A DNA stretch of 64,000 nucleotides from NCBI GenBank assembly GCA_000471925.1, contig CP006668.1:1426001-1490000 (forward strand), written 5' to 3'. Under the pieces are notes generated by a model that saw only the letters and a program-made list of their open reading frames with translations, had not been told where the DNA came from and searched no databases. The position numbers and the translations under genes are program-made. Origin of the DNA: Ralstonia pickettii DTP0602. GTDB lineage: Bacteria; Pseudomonadota; Gammaproteobacteria; Burkholderiales; Burkholderiaceae. Below are positions 1 through 8,545 of the stretch, one piece after another (position 1 is the stretch's first letter; each line of letters begins with the position of its first letter).

Positions 1-1
1 A

Positions 2-466
2 CTGGATTCAGAAGCCTACGGCGTAAAGACCACCGCGGCCGACATGATCCGCTTTGTCGAGGCCAATATGAACGGCGCAGGGCTGGACGACACCCTGCAA
101 CGTGCGATCGCCGGCACGCATACCGGGTATTTCAAGGTTGGCGACATGATGCAGGGGCTGGGATGGGAGATGTATGACTATCCGACGAGGGTCGATAGCC
201 TGCTTGCCGGGAGTTCCACGCAGGTCGTTTTCGCGGCGAACAAGGTGAACAGGCTGGATCCGCCGCGGACGGCGAAGGCCGATGTGCTGGTCAACAAGAC
301 CGGGTCGACCAACGGGTTTGGGGCCTATGTGGTCTTTGTTCCCGCGCAGAGAATCGGCATCGTCATGCTGGCGAACAAGAACTTCCCGGTGGCCGCCCGT
401 ATCAAGGCCGCGTACCAGATCCTGACGGCGCTGGACGGCAAACTCGCGGCGGCGGAGGCGCGTTAG
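2..466 (+). CDS. Class C beta-lactamase / serine hydrolase, 3' part (5' end outside window)
   Basis: The frame is open from base 2, so the gene begins before the window and only about 154 C-terminal residues are seen. The KTGSTNGFGAYV stretch is the conserved KTG box of class C (AmpC-type) beta-lactamases and related DD-peptidase-like serine hydrolases, where the Lys-Thr-Gly lines the active site. An upstream LGWEMYDYP stretch and a downstream IVMLANKNFP stretch also fit the AmpC C-terminal half. The product would be periplasmic and hydrolyse beta-lactams, with the Ser-X-X-Lys and Tyr-X-Asn motifs lying outside the window. Family assignment is firm; a true lactamase role is inferred. Confidence 0.85.
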   Translation: MDSEAYGVKTTAADMIRFVEANMNGAGLDDTLQRAIAGTHTGYFKVGDMMQGLGWEMYDYPTRVDSLLAGSSTQVVFAANKVNRLDPPRTAKADVLVNKTGSTNGFGAYVVFVPAQRIGIVMLANKNFPVAARIKAAYQILTALDGKLAAAEAR

Positions 467-472
467 GTCGCC

Positions 473-1498
473 TCAACCTTCACCCTGCCTGGACGCCGGC
501 ACATTCGCCACATGCTTGCGCCGCCACGCCACCGGCGACGCACCGAACTGGGCGGAGAACCATCGCGTGAAGGAACTTGCCGAGCCATAGCCCAGCAACT
601 CGGACACGTTCAGCAATGAGTATTGCGGGTTCTCCACATAGCGCCGCGCCAGCTCGCGGCGGACTTCATTGAGGATGTCCGTGAAGGTCTCGCCGGCTTC
701 ATCGAGCTGGCGCTGCATGGTACGCAGGCTCAGGCCAAGTCCCTGGGCCACGGCTTCAGAGGTGGCGCGGCCCATCGGCAGCATCAGGTAGACCGCATTG
801 CGCACGTCACGGCCAATGGACGGCTCGTTCACGCGCGGCAAGGTGTCGACAAAGCGCTGCGCATAGCGTGCCATGGCCGGATCCCCGGTCGGATTCGGCG
901 CGTCCAGGTCCGCCGCCAGGCAGACGATGCCGTTGAACTCGCTGTCGAACGCCAGCGGGCAGCCGAACAGCCTGCGGTGGACGCGCAGGTCGGCGGGCGC
1001 CGAGTGCGTGAAGTTGACGCTGAGCGGCTGCCACTGGGGGCCCAGCAGTGCCCGGCAGAGCCGGAACACTACCCCGATGGCGAGCTCGGTGCCCTGCCGC
1101 GAGGGTGCATCCAGCACGACTTCCTGCCGGATGGTGACGGCCTTTCCGGCCTCTTCCAGCAGGATGGCGACCGATTCGTTGACCAGGTGCCGGTAGCGGA
1201 TGATGGTGGCCAGCGCGTCGCGCAGCGTGGCTTGCTGGCTGATCAGCAGGCTCATCACGCCAAAGTCGGAGAGCTGCCGCGATTCGGCCATGCGCAGCCC
1301 GAAGGTCGGGCAGGCGGTCGCCTCGGAGGCGGCTTCCAGCAGCTTGGCACAGGCATTGACCGGAATGCGCTGGTCCGGGTCGGCCAGCAGGGCGCGGCTC
1401 AGTTTGGCCGCGCGCAGCAGCGGCTGTGGGTCGAGGCCGATTTCTGCAGCCACTTCAAAGAAGTTGGTCAGTGCAGCCGCACGCACCAGCGTCTCCAA
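473..1498 (-). CDS. AraC family transcriptional regulator (arabinose-binding-like N-terminal domain)
   Basis: A 341-residue regulator with an OruR/ArmC-type ligand-sensing N-terminal domain (roughly residues 15-200) and a C-terminal AraC helix-turn-helix pair (roughly 235-335, ending in the FTRWFSAQFGASPVAWR signature). The frame runs upstream to 1687, but a TTG at 1498 directly follows AAGGAGACAGG, and homology to the AraC gene at 11926 begins here (ALTNF.EVA..GLDP), so I chose TTG. It is divergent from the quinone reductase/dioxygenase/ligase operon and probably controls it. Two 21-bp-phased repeats lie in its leader. The effector is unknown. Confidence 0.88.
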   Translation of the reverse strand: METLVRAAALTNFFEVAAEIGLDPQPLLRAAKLSRALLADPDQRIPVNACAKLLEAASEATACPTFGLRMAESRQLSDFGVMSLLISQQATLRDALATIIRYRHLVNESVAILLEEAGKAVTIRQEVVLDAPSRQGTELAIGVVFRLCRALLGPQWQPLSVNFTHSAPADLRVHRRLFGCPLAFDSEFNGIVCLAADLDAPNPTGDPAMARYAQRFVDTLPRVNEPSIGRDVRNAVYLMLPMGRATSEAVAQGLGLSLRTMQRQLDEAGETFTDILNEVRRELARRYVENPQYSLLNVSELLGYGSASSFTRWFSAQFGASPVAWRRKHVANVPASRQGEG

Positions 1499-1570
1499 AC
1501 CTGTCTCCTTGTTCTTGTCCCGGCTGCCCGCAAAGGTGCGCCAGCGTTGTCTCGCAGCGGATGATAGGCC

Positions 1571-1612
1571 CGCCTGGCATGAAATGCAAAGTGGATGGAA
1601 GCTATTGCAAAG
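1571..1612 (-). promoter_or_regulatory. Putative AraC-type operator, two 21-bp direct repeats
   Basis: Read on the minus strand, CTTTGCAATAGCTTCCATCC (distal) and CTTTGCATTTCATGCCAGGC (proximal) are direct repeats exactly 21 bp apart, the classic spacing of AraC-family half-sites. The proximal half resembles the elements at 11871-11924 and 26048-26101 (TTTRCATTT, then three bases, then GnCAG). It lies between the AraC gene and the divergent catabolic operon. Function is inferred. Confidence 0.5.
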
Positions 1613-1691
1613 CACCGCTTCGCTCCCGGTTCTACATTGGCTTCCATACGCGGCGCACCTTGTGCCGCGCCTGACCAAGGAGACCAACGCT

Positions 1692-2672
1692 GTGGAAAAA
1701 ATTGTCCGGATGTACGAGATCGGCGGGCCGGAAGTACTGCGCTATGAAGGCACTGAAGTAGGCGACCCCGGCCCCGGCCAGGTACGCATCCGCCACGTGG
1801 CGGTCGGCCTGAACTATGCCGATACGTATTTCCGCAACGGGACTTACCGCGTGCCGCTGCCCTCGGGCATGGGCGTGGAAGCGGCTGGCGTGGTGCAGGC
1901 GATCGGCCCGGACGTCACCAATGTTGCCGTCGGCGATCGCGTGACCTACACCGGGTTCCTCAATACGCTTGGCGCGTACAGTACCGCCCGCCTGGTGCCC
2001 GCTGCACCGCTGATCCGCCTGCCGGAAACGATCAGCTTCGAGACGGCGGCCGCGATGACCATGCGCGGGCTGACCTCGGCTTACCTGATGCGCCGCATCC
2101 ATGCCTTCAAGGAAGGCGACAGCATCCTGCTGCATGCCGCTGCCGGCGGCGTGGGCCTGATCGTTTCGCAGTGGGCCAAGCTGCTGGGCCTCACCGTGAT
2201 CGGCACGGTTTCCTCCGAAGCCAAGGGCGAGGTGGCGCGCGCGCACGGCTGCGACCATATCATCAACTACAGCCATGAAGACGTGGCCGAGCGGGTGCGC
2301 GCGCTGACCGATGGTGTCGGCGTGTCGGTGGTGTTCGACAGCGTGGGCAAGTCGACCTTCATGGCGTCGCTGGATTCGCTCAAGCGGCGCGGCACGATGG
2401 TGTGCGTAGGCACCGCCTCGGGCCCGATTCCCCCGTTCGATCCAGTGCTGCTGGCCATGAAAGGCTCCCTGTTCCTGACCCGGCCGGCCCTGGCCGACTA
2501 CATCGCCGATCCCGCAGAGAAGGCCGATCTGGCCGGGGAACTGTTTGATCACGTGGGCGCGGGCCGTATCCGCATCGAGATCAACCAGCGCTATGCCCTG
2601 CAGGATGCGGTGCAGGCACACCAGGACCTGGAGTCGCGCAAGACCACGGGCTCGTCGATTTTCGTTATCTGA
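1692..2672 (+). CDS. NADPH:quinone reductase-like zinc-independent alcohol dehydrogenase (MDR family)
   Basis: A 326-residue medium-chain reductase of the quinone oxidoreductase (QOR/Qor1) type. The N-terminal GroES-like part carries the GLNYADTYFRNGTY signature. A Rossmann segment with LLHAAAGGVGLIVSQWAKLLG near residues 140-160 binds NADPH. No catalytic zinc cysteine cluster is seen. The GTG start at 1692 follows AAGGAG with good spacing; the open frame reaches further upstream into the divergent regulator and is not used. It is the first gene of an operon with the TauD-like dioxygenase (9-base gap) and the acyl-CoA ligase, controlled probably by the divergent AraC regulator. Physiological substrate unknown. 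Confidence 0.88.
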   Translation: MEKIVRMYEIGGPEVLRYEGTEVGDPGPGQVRIRHVAVGLNYADTYFRNGTYRVPLPSGMGVEAAGVVQAIGPDVTNVAVGDRVTYTGFLNTLGAYSTARLVPAAPLIRLPETISFETAAAMTMRGLTSAYLMRRIHAFKEGDSILLHAAAGGVGLIVSQWAKLLGLTVIGTVSSEAKGEVARAHGCDHIINYSHEDVAERVRALTDGVGVSVVFDSVGKSTFMASLDSLKRRGTMVCVGTASGPIPPFDPVLLAMKGSLFLTRPALADYIADPAEKADLAGELFDHVGAGRIRIEINQRYALQDAVQAHQDLESRKTTGSSIFVI

Positions 2673-2681
2673 GGCAACGCC

Positions 2682-3530
2682 ATGCAAGTCCAACAAATCA
2701 CCTGCGCGCTTGGCGCCGAGCTGACCGGCGTCGAGCTGGCCGATGCGATCCGCGACGACGGCCTGTTTGCCGAGATCCGAGCCTTGCTGCTGAAGCACCG
2801 CGTGCTGTTCCTGCGCAACCAGCAGTTCAGCCGTGCCGAGCATGTCGCCTTTGCGCAGCGCTTTGGCGAACTGGAAGACCATCCCGTCGCCGGCAGCGAT
2901 CCCGAGCACCCGGGCCTGGTCCGCATCTACAAGACCCCCGACCAGCCCAACGACCGCTACGAGAACGCCTGGCACTCCGATACCACGTGGCGCGAAGCCC
3001 CGCAGTTCGGCGCCGTGCTGCGCTGCGTGGAATGCCCGCCGGTAGGCGGCGACACCATGTGGGCAAACATGGCGCTTGCCTATGAACGGCTGCCTGCGCA
3101 CATCAAGGAGCAGATTGCCGACCTGCGCGCGCGCCACAGCATCGAGGCCTCCTTCGGCGCGGCGATGCCGATCGAGAAGCGCCTGGCGCTGAAGGCCCAG
3201 TATCCGGATGCGGAACACCCTGTCGTGCGCACGCACCCCGATACCGGCGAGAAGGTTCTTTATGTGAACGCCTTCACCACGCATTTCACCAACTACCACA
3301 CGCCTGACCGCGTGCGTTCCGGCCAGGACGCCAATCCGGGCGCGGGCGACCTGCTGCGCTACCTGGTCAGCCAGGCGTATATCCCCGAGTATCAGGTGCG
3401 CTGGCGCTGGGAACCCAACTGCGTGGCGATCTGGGACAACACCGCTACCCAGCACTACGCCGTGATGGACTATCCGCCATGCCACCGCAAGATGGAGCGC
3501 GCGGGCATTATCGGCAGCAAGACGTACTGA
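2682..3530 (+). CDS. TauD/TfdA family alpha-ketoglutarate-dependent dioxygenase
   Basis: A 282-residue Fe(II)/2-oxoglutarate dioxygenase. The 2-His-1-carboxylate triad is visible as His98 and Asp100 (WHSDTTW) and His258 (TQHYAVMDYPP), almost the same numbering as taurine dioxygenase TauD. An Arg-rich segment after His258 supplies the 2-oxoglutarate carboxylate ligand. The family hydroxylates sulfonates, phenoxyacetates, sulfate esters and other substrates. The next gene is an acyl-CoA ligase, which suggests oxidative release of an organic acid that is then thioesterified rather than a purely sulfur-scavenging role. Cytoplasmic. The exact substrate cannot be read from the sequence. Confidence 0.9.
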   Translation: MQVQQITCALGAELTGVELADAIRDDGLFAEIRALLLKHRVLFLRNQQFSRAEHVAFAQRFGELEDHPVAGSDPEHPGLVRIYKTPDQPNDRYENAWHSDTTWREAPQFGAVLRCVECPPVGGDTMWANMALAYERLPAHIKEQIADLRARHSIEASFGAAMPIEKRLALKAQYPDAEHPVVRTHPDTGEKVLYVNAFTTHFTNYHTPDRVRSGQDANPGAGDLLRYLVSQAYIPEYQVRWRWEPNCVAIWDNTATQHYAVMDYPPCHRKMERAGIIGSKTY

Positions 3531-3564
3531 TTCCCCGGCCACGGCAACGCAAGACAACACAGCA

Positions 3565-5211
3565 ATGCAAGACAACCTGATTACGGCCGCACAGTCGGCC
3601 TACGCTTACCCGCTGCTGGTCAAGCAGCTCCTGATCAACTCCGTCAGCCTCTACGGCGACCAGGAAATCAGCTACCGCGGCCAGATGCGCTACACCTTCC
3701 GCGATTTCCGCGGCCGCATCGGCAAGCTGGCTTCGGCGCTCACTTCGCTCGGCGCCGGGCACGGCACCACCGTGGCGGTGATGGACTGGGACAGCCATCG
3801 CTACCTGGAATGCTACTTCGGCGTCCCCATGATGGGCGCGACGCTGTTCACGGTGAACGTGCGTCTGTCGCCCCAGCAGATCCTGTACACGCTGAACGAC
3901 GCCGGCGCGGACATCGTGCTGTTCCATCCGGATTTCGCGCCGGTGCTCGAGCAGATCCGCGGCGAGCTGACCTGCAACCCGCGCTTCGTGCTGATGGCTG
4001 ACGGCCAGGACGCACCGGCGCTGACGCTGCCGCTGGCGGGCGAGTATGAGGCGCTAGTGGAAGCCGCCTCGCCCGATTTCGTCTTCACGGACTTCGACGA
4101 GAACACCAAGGCCGCCACCTTCTACACCACCGGCACCACCGGCGACCCCAAGGGCGTCTGCTACAGCCACCGCGACATCGTGCTGCACACGCTGGCATCG
4201 GCCACGAGCCTGTGCTCGCCCCGCGAGGGCCAGCGCATGCACCGTGAAGATGTCTATATGCCGATCACACCAATGTTCCATGTGCTGGCATGGGGCATCC
4301 CGTACATCGCCATGATGCTGGGCCTGCGTACCGTGCTGCCGGGTCGCTACGCGCCGGACGCGCTGCTCAGGCTGCGCGAGACCGAGAAGGTCACGTTCTC
4401 GCACTGCGTGCCGACCATTCTTCAAATGCTGCTACAGTCGGCGCAGGACGGCGCCACGGACCTGTCGGGCTGGAAGATCATCATCGGTGGCTCGGCGCTG
4501 CCGCCCGCACTGTGCGAGGCGGCGCTGGCGCGCGGCATCGATATCTTCGCCGGCTACGGCATGTCGGAGACCGGCCCGATCGTGTCGCTGGCCCAGATTC
4601 CGCCGGGTTGTACGCCCAAGGACCGCGCCGAGGAAGTCCGCATGCGCTGCTCGACCGGCCGTCCGGTGACGATGGTGGATTACCGCATTGTCAGCGAAGA
4701 CATGCGCGACCTGCCGCGCGACGGCAAGAGCCGCGGCGAGATCGTGCTGCGCGCGCCGTTCCTGACCAAGGGCTACTTTGGCAAGCCGCAAGCGTCGGAA
4801 GACCTGTGGTCGGGCGGCTTCCTGCATACCCAGGACGTTGCGGTGATGGGCGAGGACGGCTTCGTGCAGATCGTGGACCGTATCAAGGACGTCATCAAGA
4901 CCGGCGGCGAGTGGGTGTCTTCGATCGAGGTGGAGAACCTGATCACGGAAGTGCCCGGCGTGCAGGAATGCGCGGTGATCGGCGTGCCGGATGCGAAGTG
5001 GGGGGAGCGGCCGATGGCCTTTGTGGTGCGCAAGGCGGGTGCCGAGGTCAAGCCCGAGCAGATCCGCGATCAGCTGATGGCGCATGTGGATTCACGCCGA
5101 ATCAGCAAGTACGCGGTGCCTGAGGCTGAGCGCATCGCCTTCGTCGAAGCGATTCCCAAGACCAGCGTGGGCAAGATCAACAAGAAGCAGCTGCGCGAAG
5201 AAGCGGCCTGA
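3565..5211 (+). CDS. AMP-dependent fatty-acid/aryl-acid--CoA ligase
   Basis: A 548-residue ANL-superfamily adenylating enzyme with all core motifs: the P-loop-like YTTGTTGDPKGVCYSH (about residues 187-202), the GYGMSETGP motif (about 330), the DVAVMGEDGFVQIVDRIKD hinge region (about 425-445) and the C-terminal catalytic Lys in SVGKINKKQLRE. It activates a carboxylic acid via an acyl-AMP to acyl-CoA. Resemblance is to the medium/long-chain fatty acyl-CoA synthetase group. It closes the operon at 1692-5211, 34 bases after the dioxygenase, and is followed at once by a strong rho-independent terminator. Substrate inferred only at class level. Confidence 0.9.
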   Translation: MQDNLITAAQSAYAYPLLVKQLLINSVSLYGDQEISYRGQMRYTFRDFRGRIGKLASALTSLGAGHGTTVAVMDWDSHRYLECYFGVPMMGATLFTVNVRLSPQQILYTLNDAGADIVLFHPDFAPVLEQIRGELTCNPRFVLMADGQDAPALTLPLAGEYEALVEAASPDFVFTDFDENTKAATFYTTGTTGDPKGVCYSHRDIVLHTLASATSLCSPREGQRMHREDVYMPITPMFHVLAWGIPYIAMMLGLRTVLPGRYAPDALLRLRETEKVTFSHCVPTILQMLLQSAQDGATDLSGWKIIIGGSALPPALCEAALARGIDIFAGYGMSETGPIVSLAQIPPGCTPKDRAEEVRMRCSTGRPVTMVDYRIVSEDMRDLPRDGKSRGEIVLRAPFLTKGYFGKPQASEDLWSGGFLHTQDVAVMGEDGFVQIVDRIKDVIKTGGEWVSSIEVENLITEVPGVQECAVIGVPDAKWGERPMAFVVRKAGAEVKPEQIRDQLMAHVDSRRISKYAVPEAERIAFVEAIPKTSVGKINKKQLREEAA

Positions 5212-5230
5212 AGGGTAGGAAAGGGAATTT

Positions 5231-5264
5231 GCGCCAGTCCTCGGGGACTGGCGCTTTTTTTTTT
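5231..5264 (+). terminator. Rho-independent terminator
   Basis: A GCGCCAGTCC / GGACTGGCGC-type stem around a short loop is followed by an uninterrupted run of ten or more T. It ends the quinone reductase-dioxygenase-ligase operon and separates it from the MurA-family gene. Confidence 0.93.
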
Positions 5265-5369
5265 GCTCAGGATGGCTCACGACAGATCGGGGGGGCCGTT
5301 GCGCGAGAACAGTACAATGCCGGACGCGTTTCCCCGATTTGCCGTTCCCGTCACTTGCCCGCCTCACCC

Positions 5370-6671
5370 ATGTCCAACCTCATCGTCCACGGTGGCACGC
5401 CCCTGCGCGGCCGCATCATTCCCTCGGCCAACAAGAACGCGGTGCTGCCGGTGCTGTGCGCTACGCTTCTGACCGACCAGCCTCTGCGGCTGCATGGCGT
5501 TCCGGACATCACGGATGTCCGCAAGATCCTCGATATTTTCCGCACGCTGGGCAGTGTAGTTCACCTGGATGACGCGACCGGCACGCTGGACCTGCACCAT
5601 CGCGACACCACATTCGACGCCGCCACGCACCGGCTGCCCGAGGAAATGCGCTCGTCGATCATGCTGGTGCCGCCACTGCTCGCCCGCTTCGGCGTGGCGC
5701 GGCTCGAAGACAACGTCAAGGGCTGCACGCTGGGCGTGCGCGAGATCGATCCGCACGTCGACATCTTCCGCTCGTTCGGCGGCGAGGTGGAGCGCGCCAG
5801 CGGCTCGCTGCTGGTGCGCAGCGGCGGCCCGCTGAAGCCGACCCACCACTGGCTCGACTATGCGTCGGTGACCACTACCGAAAATTTCGTGCTGTGCGCG
5901 GCCGCTGCGGAAGGCGAATCGACGCTGACCAACGCCGCCTCGGAGCCGCATGTGCAGGAGTTCTGCCGCTTCATGGCGATGATGGGCGCCGACATCGACG
6001 GCATCGGCACCTCGCGGCTGACGGTGCGCGGCGGGGCCCGGCTGCGCGGCGGCGAGTTCACCTTCGAGGAGGACTTCCACGAGATCACCACCTTCCTCGC
6101 GCTCGGCGCAATTACCGGCGGTGACGTGGTGGTGCGCAACAGCACGCCCGGCAACTTTCCGCTGATCGACCGCACATTCGCCAAGTTCGGCGTACAGGTG
6201 GTGCACGAGGACGGCTGGTCGCGCGCGCTACGGCCGGGTCCGCTCAAGGTGCAGACGCCCTTCACCAGCAATGTGCTGACCAAGGTCGAGGCGGCGCCGT
6301 GGCCGTACTTCCCGGTCGACCTGCTGCCGATCTTCATCGCGCTGGGCGTGCGCGCGCAGGGCAATGCGATGTTCTGGAACAAGGTCTACGACGGCGCGCT
6401 CGGCTGGACCGGCGAGCTGTCGAAGTTCGGCGCGCACGTGTTCTCGTCGGACCCGCACCGGCTGATCACCTTCGGCGGCAATCCGCTGACGCCGGCGGTG
6501 GTCGAGAGCCCGTACATCATCCGGGTCGCGATCGCGCTGTTCATGGTCGCGGCCAGCATCGATGGCCGCTCCGAGATCCGCAACGCCGCGCCGATCCGCC
6601 GCGCGCACCCGCGCTTCGTCGAGAACCTGCGCAGCCTCGGCGTGCAGGTCGAGTGGACCAGTGGGGAATAA
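5370..6671 (+). CDS. murA: UDP-N-acetylglucosamine 1-carboxyvinyltransferase family protein (MurA paralogue)
   Basis: A 433-residue EPSP-synthase-fold enzyme of the MurA family, which transfers enolpyruvate from PEP to UDP-GlcNAc in the first committed step of peptidoglycan synthesis. Key MurA residues are conserved: Lys22-Asn23 (SANKNAVLP), Arg94, the catalytic Cys119 in KGCTLGVR, Asp317 in FPVDLLP and an Arg near 411 matching E. coli Arg397. ATG at 5370 gives the usual N-terminus. It stands alone among catabolic genes, outside a cell-wall cluster, and its sequence around the motifs departs from housekeeping MurA (for example GVREIDPH instead of GARPVDLH). I read it as a second MurA; a different nucleotide-sugar substrate is possible. 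Confidence 0.85.
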   Translation: MSNLIVHGGTPLRGRIIPSANKNAVLPVLCATLLTDQPLRLHGVPDITDVRKILDIFRTLGSVVHLDDATGTLDLHHRDTTFDAATHRLPEEMRSSIMLVPPLLARFGVARLEDNVKGCTLGVREIDPHVDIFRSFGGEVERASGSLLVRSGGPLKPTHHWLDYASVTTTENFVLCAAAAEGESTLTNAASEPHVQEFCRFMAMMGADIDGIGTSRLTVRGGARLRGGEFTFEEDFHEITTFLALGAITGGDVVVRNSTPGNFPLIDRTFAKFGVQVVHEDGWSRALRPGPLKVQTPFTSNVLTKVEAAPWPYFPVDLLPIFIALGVRAQGNAMFWNKVYDGALGWTGELSKFGAHVFSSDPHRLITFGGNPLTPAVVESPYIIRVAIALFMVAASIDGRSEIRNAAPIRRAHPRFVENLRSLGVQVEWTSGE

Positions 6672-6685
6672 GGGGCGGTTGGCCC

Positions 6686-7600
6686 CTAAGTGACATGCCA
6701 CCTGGCACGGGTCCGTCGCGACTGGATAGTCTGCCGGACTCCGCTGCCACCCACCGCCTCAAACAACTGCTTTGCGGGCGGACTTACTCGCCAGTCACGC
6801 AGATAGAGATCAAAACAAAGGTCGGGAAGGCGTGGCAGCCCTTCGGCTTCCCCCAGGACCCGTAGTTCGGGGGCAAGCATTTCGATCGCCCTTACTGTCA
6901 CCCCCAGACCCGCGCGCAGGGCAGCACGCAAGCCGCCGAACGCGAGCGAAGTGGATACGTGTCGAATGCGCCAGGGGATATGGTGCGCATCCAGCGCGGC
7001 AAGCGCCGTCGCGCGGTAGTTGCTAGGCTCGTTGGGCAAGACCAGGGGCACGGGCTGCGACGGATCGTGCACGTATTCGGCGGCGGCCATCCATACCATC
7101 GGCGAGGTTCGCAAGCGCACGTGGGGGTGCGCGGAATCCACCATGCCTTCCGGCATTGCAATGAGGCTGATCTCGATTTCCCCCCGCTTCAGCGCCTGCA
7201 GCAGGTGGGCCGCGCGGGCGGGATGCACCTCGATCTGCACATGTGGATAGAGCGCCGAAAAGCGCGCGAGCAAGGGCGGCAGCAAGAACTCTGCGGCGTC
7301 GTAAGGACTTCCGATGCGCAGTGGCCCGCGCAGGTCCGGGGCCGCCAGAGATTCCAGCGCTTCTTCGTTCAACGCGAGCAGTTGGCGCGCATAGTCCAGG
7401 AGTCGCACGCCGGGCTCGGTCAGCCGCTTCGAGCGGCCGACCTTCTGGAACAGCGCCACGCCGAGTTGCGCTTCGAGGCGGGCCATCTGCTGCGTGACGG
7501 CGGATTGTGTGCGGTGCACTTGCTCGGCCGCAAAGGCAAAGCTCCCGCCGTCGGCGACCGCGACAAAGGTACGGAGAAGCTCCAGGTCAAGGGTGCGCAC
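6686..7600 (-). CDS. LysR family transcriptional regulator
   Basis: A 304-residue LysR regulator. The winged helix-turn-helix covers residues 1-65 (LLRTFVAVADGGSF, QSAVTQQMARLEAQLG), followed by a periplasmic-binding-protein-like effector domain. It converges on the MurA-family gene with a 14-base gap and is divergent from the cupin gene at 7839, about 240 bases away, which is the likely target along with autoregulation. No effector can be named. Confidence 0.9.
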   Translation of the reverse strand: MRTLDLELLRTFVAVADGGSFAFAAEQVHRTQSAVTQQMARLEAQLGVALFQKVGRSKRLTEPGVRLLDYARQLLALNEEALESLAAPDLRGPLRIGSPYDAAEFLLPPLLARFSALYPHVQIEVHPARAAHLLQALKRGEIEISLIAMPEGMVDSAHPHVRLRTSPMVWMAAAEYVHDPSQPVPLVLPNEPSNYRATALAALDAHHIPWRIRHVSTSLAFGGLRAALRAGLGVTVRAIEMLAPELRVLGEAEGLPRLPDLCFDLYLRDWRVSPPAKQLFEAVGGSGVRQTIQSRRTRARWHVT

Positions 7601-7838
7601 GAAAGTTAAGTGTGGCTAATATTTCTTCGCACGGAATTCATTTGTAGTTCGCCCGCTCCGGGCACAGACTGAAGCTGTCAGTCGGTTGGGGATGCCCGCA
7701 AAAGGTGGGTAAATGGCGGTCGGGGCTGAAATGCGGTTACGTTCTGCGGTGCCGAAGAATAGTTTAGCAGGCCTTTAGTGTTGACATCGGTCATGCCAGG
7801 ATCGGCAGCCACAACCTCCGCGAGGCGAAGGAGGAATG

Positions 7839-8411
7839 ATGAAAGAGAATGCGTACTCTCTTGACCAGTTCGTCACTGACCTGCGGCGCACCGCGCATGA
7901 AGGGCGTGATGAGCATGGGATTCTTGCGACGCTGCGGCCGCTCGCGCAACGGTTTGCGCTTTCCGGCTCCTGGCGCGATCCGCGCCACTACCAGGCGGAT
8001 AGCGGCCAGGGTTACGGCGTGCACCTGCTTCACGAGGAGCCGGACCATACGCTCGCGGTGTTCACCGTGAGCTGGCTTCCCGGGCGTGGCATACCGCCGC
8101 ACGATCATGGCACCTGGGCGATCGTTGTGGGCGTGGACGGACCGGAGAAGAATGTGTTCTGGCAGCGGACGGACGACCGCTCGAGTCCAGGCTACGCGGA
8201 GCTGCGCCAGAGTGGGGAAAAGGTATTCCGTCCCGGCGACGTGCTCGCGATGCCTGCCGGCACGATCCACAGCGTACGGAATGAATCCGATCAGGTCACG
8301 CTGTCACTTCACGTGTATGGGAAGCACGTTAATTTCACCCAGCGCTCCCAGTTCGACCCCGACGAGCACAGTGAATCGCCCTTCATTCTGAAGCTGGAGT
8401 CGCTGCAATAA
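7839..8411 (+). CDS. Cysteine dioxygenase-like cupin protein
   Basis: A 190-residue cupin of the cysteine dioxygenase type I superfamily. The metal-binding motif is PPHDHGTWAIVVGVDG (about residues 87-102), with the second motif around PAGTIHSVRNES. Two ATG codons overlap at 7836 and 7839; AAGGAGG ends at 7834, so the second is better spaced. The family oxidises thiols such as cysteine, 3-mercaptopropionate or related compounds with a mononuclear iron. The divergent LysR gene is a plausible regulator. A thiol substrate is an inference from family membership. Confidence 0.8.
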   Translation: MKENAYSLDQFVTDLRRTAHEGRDEHGILATLRPLAQRFALSGSWRDPRHYQADSGQGYGVHLLHEEPDHTLAVFTVSWLPGRGIPPHDHGTWAIVVGVDGPEKNVFWQRTDDRSSPGYAELRQSGEKVFRPGDVLAMPAGTIHSVRNESDQVTLSLHVYGKHVNFTQRSQFDPDEHSESPFILKLESLQ

Positions 8412-8442
8412 CCACTTATGCCAAACGGGTGGCGGAGAGACT

Positions 8443-8472
8443 GCTTCCCCGGAAATCGGGTGAAGCATTTTT
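8443..8472 (+). terminator. Probable rho-independent terminator of the cupin gene
   Basis: GCTTC-x-CC paired with GG-x-GAAGC around an eight-base loop is followed by TTTTT. It lies 32 bases after the cupin stop codon. The stem has one mismatch. Confidence 0.55.
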
Positions 8473-8497
8473 CTTGTCAGCGCGGCATGAAATAAGC

Positions 8498-8519
8498 AAA
8501 ACGCCTCCCGAAGGAGGCG
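8498..8519 (-). terminator. Rho-independent terminator of the tctC-type gene
   Basis: On the minus strand a CGCCTCC-TTCG-GGAGGCG hairpin with a stable UUCG tetraloop is followed by TTTT. It is 27 bases past the stop of the TctC-like gene. Confidence 0.75.
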
Positions 8520-8545
8520 CACAGGCTGCCGGCGCGAAGCCGGGA

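Noticed and set aside
1632..3575. Long open frame on the minus strand across the quinone reductase and dioxygenase genes
   Set aside because: It is the antisense of two well-conserved plus-strand genes; its translation is His/Arg/Ala-rich with no family match, as is typical in high-GC DNA.
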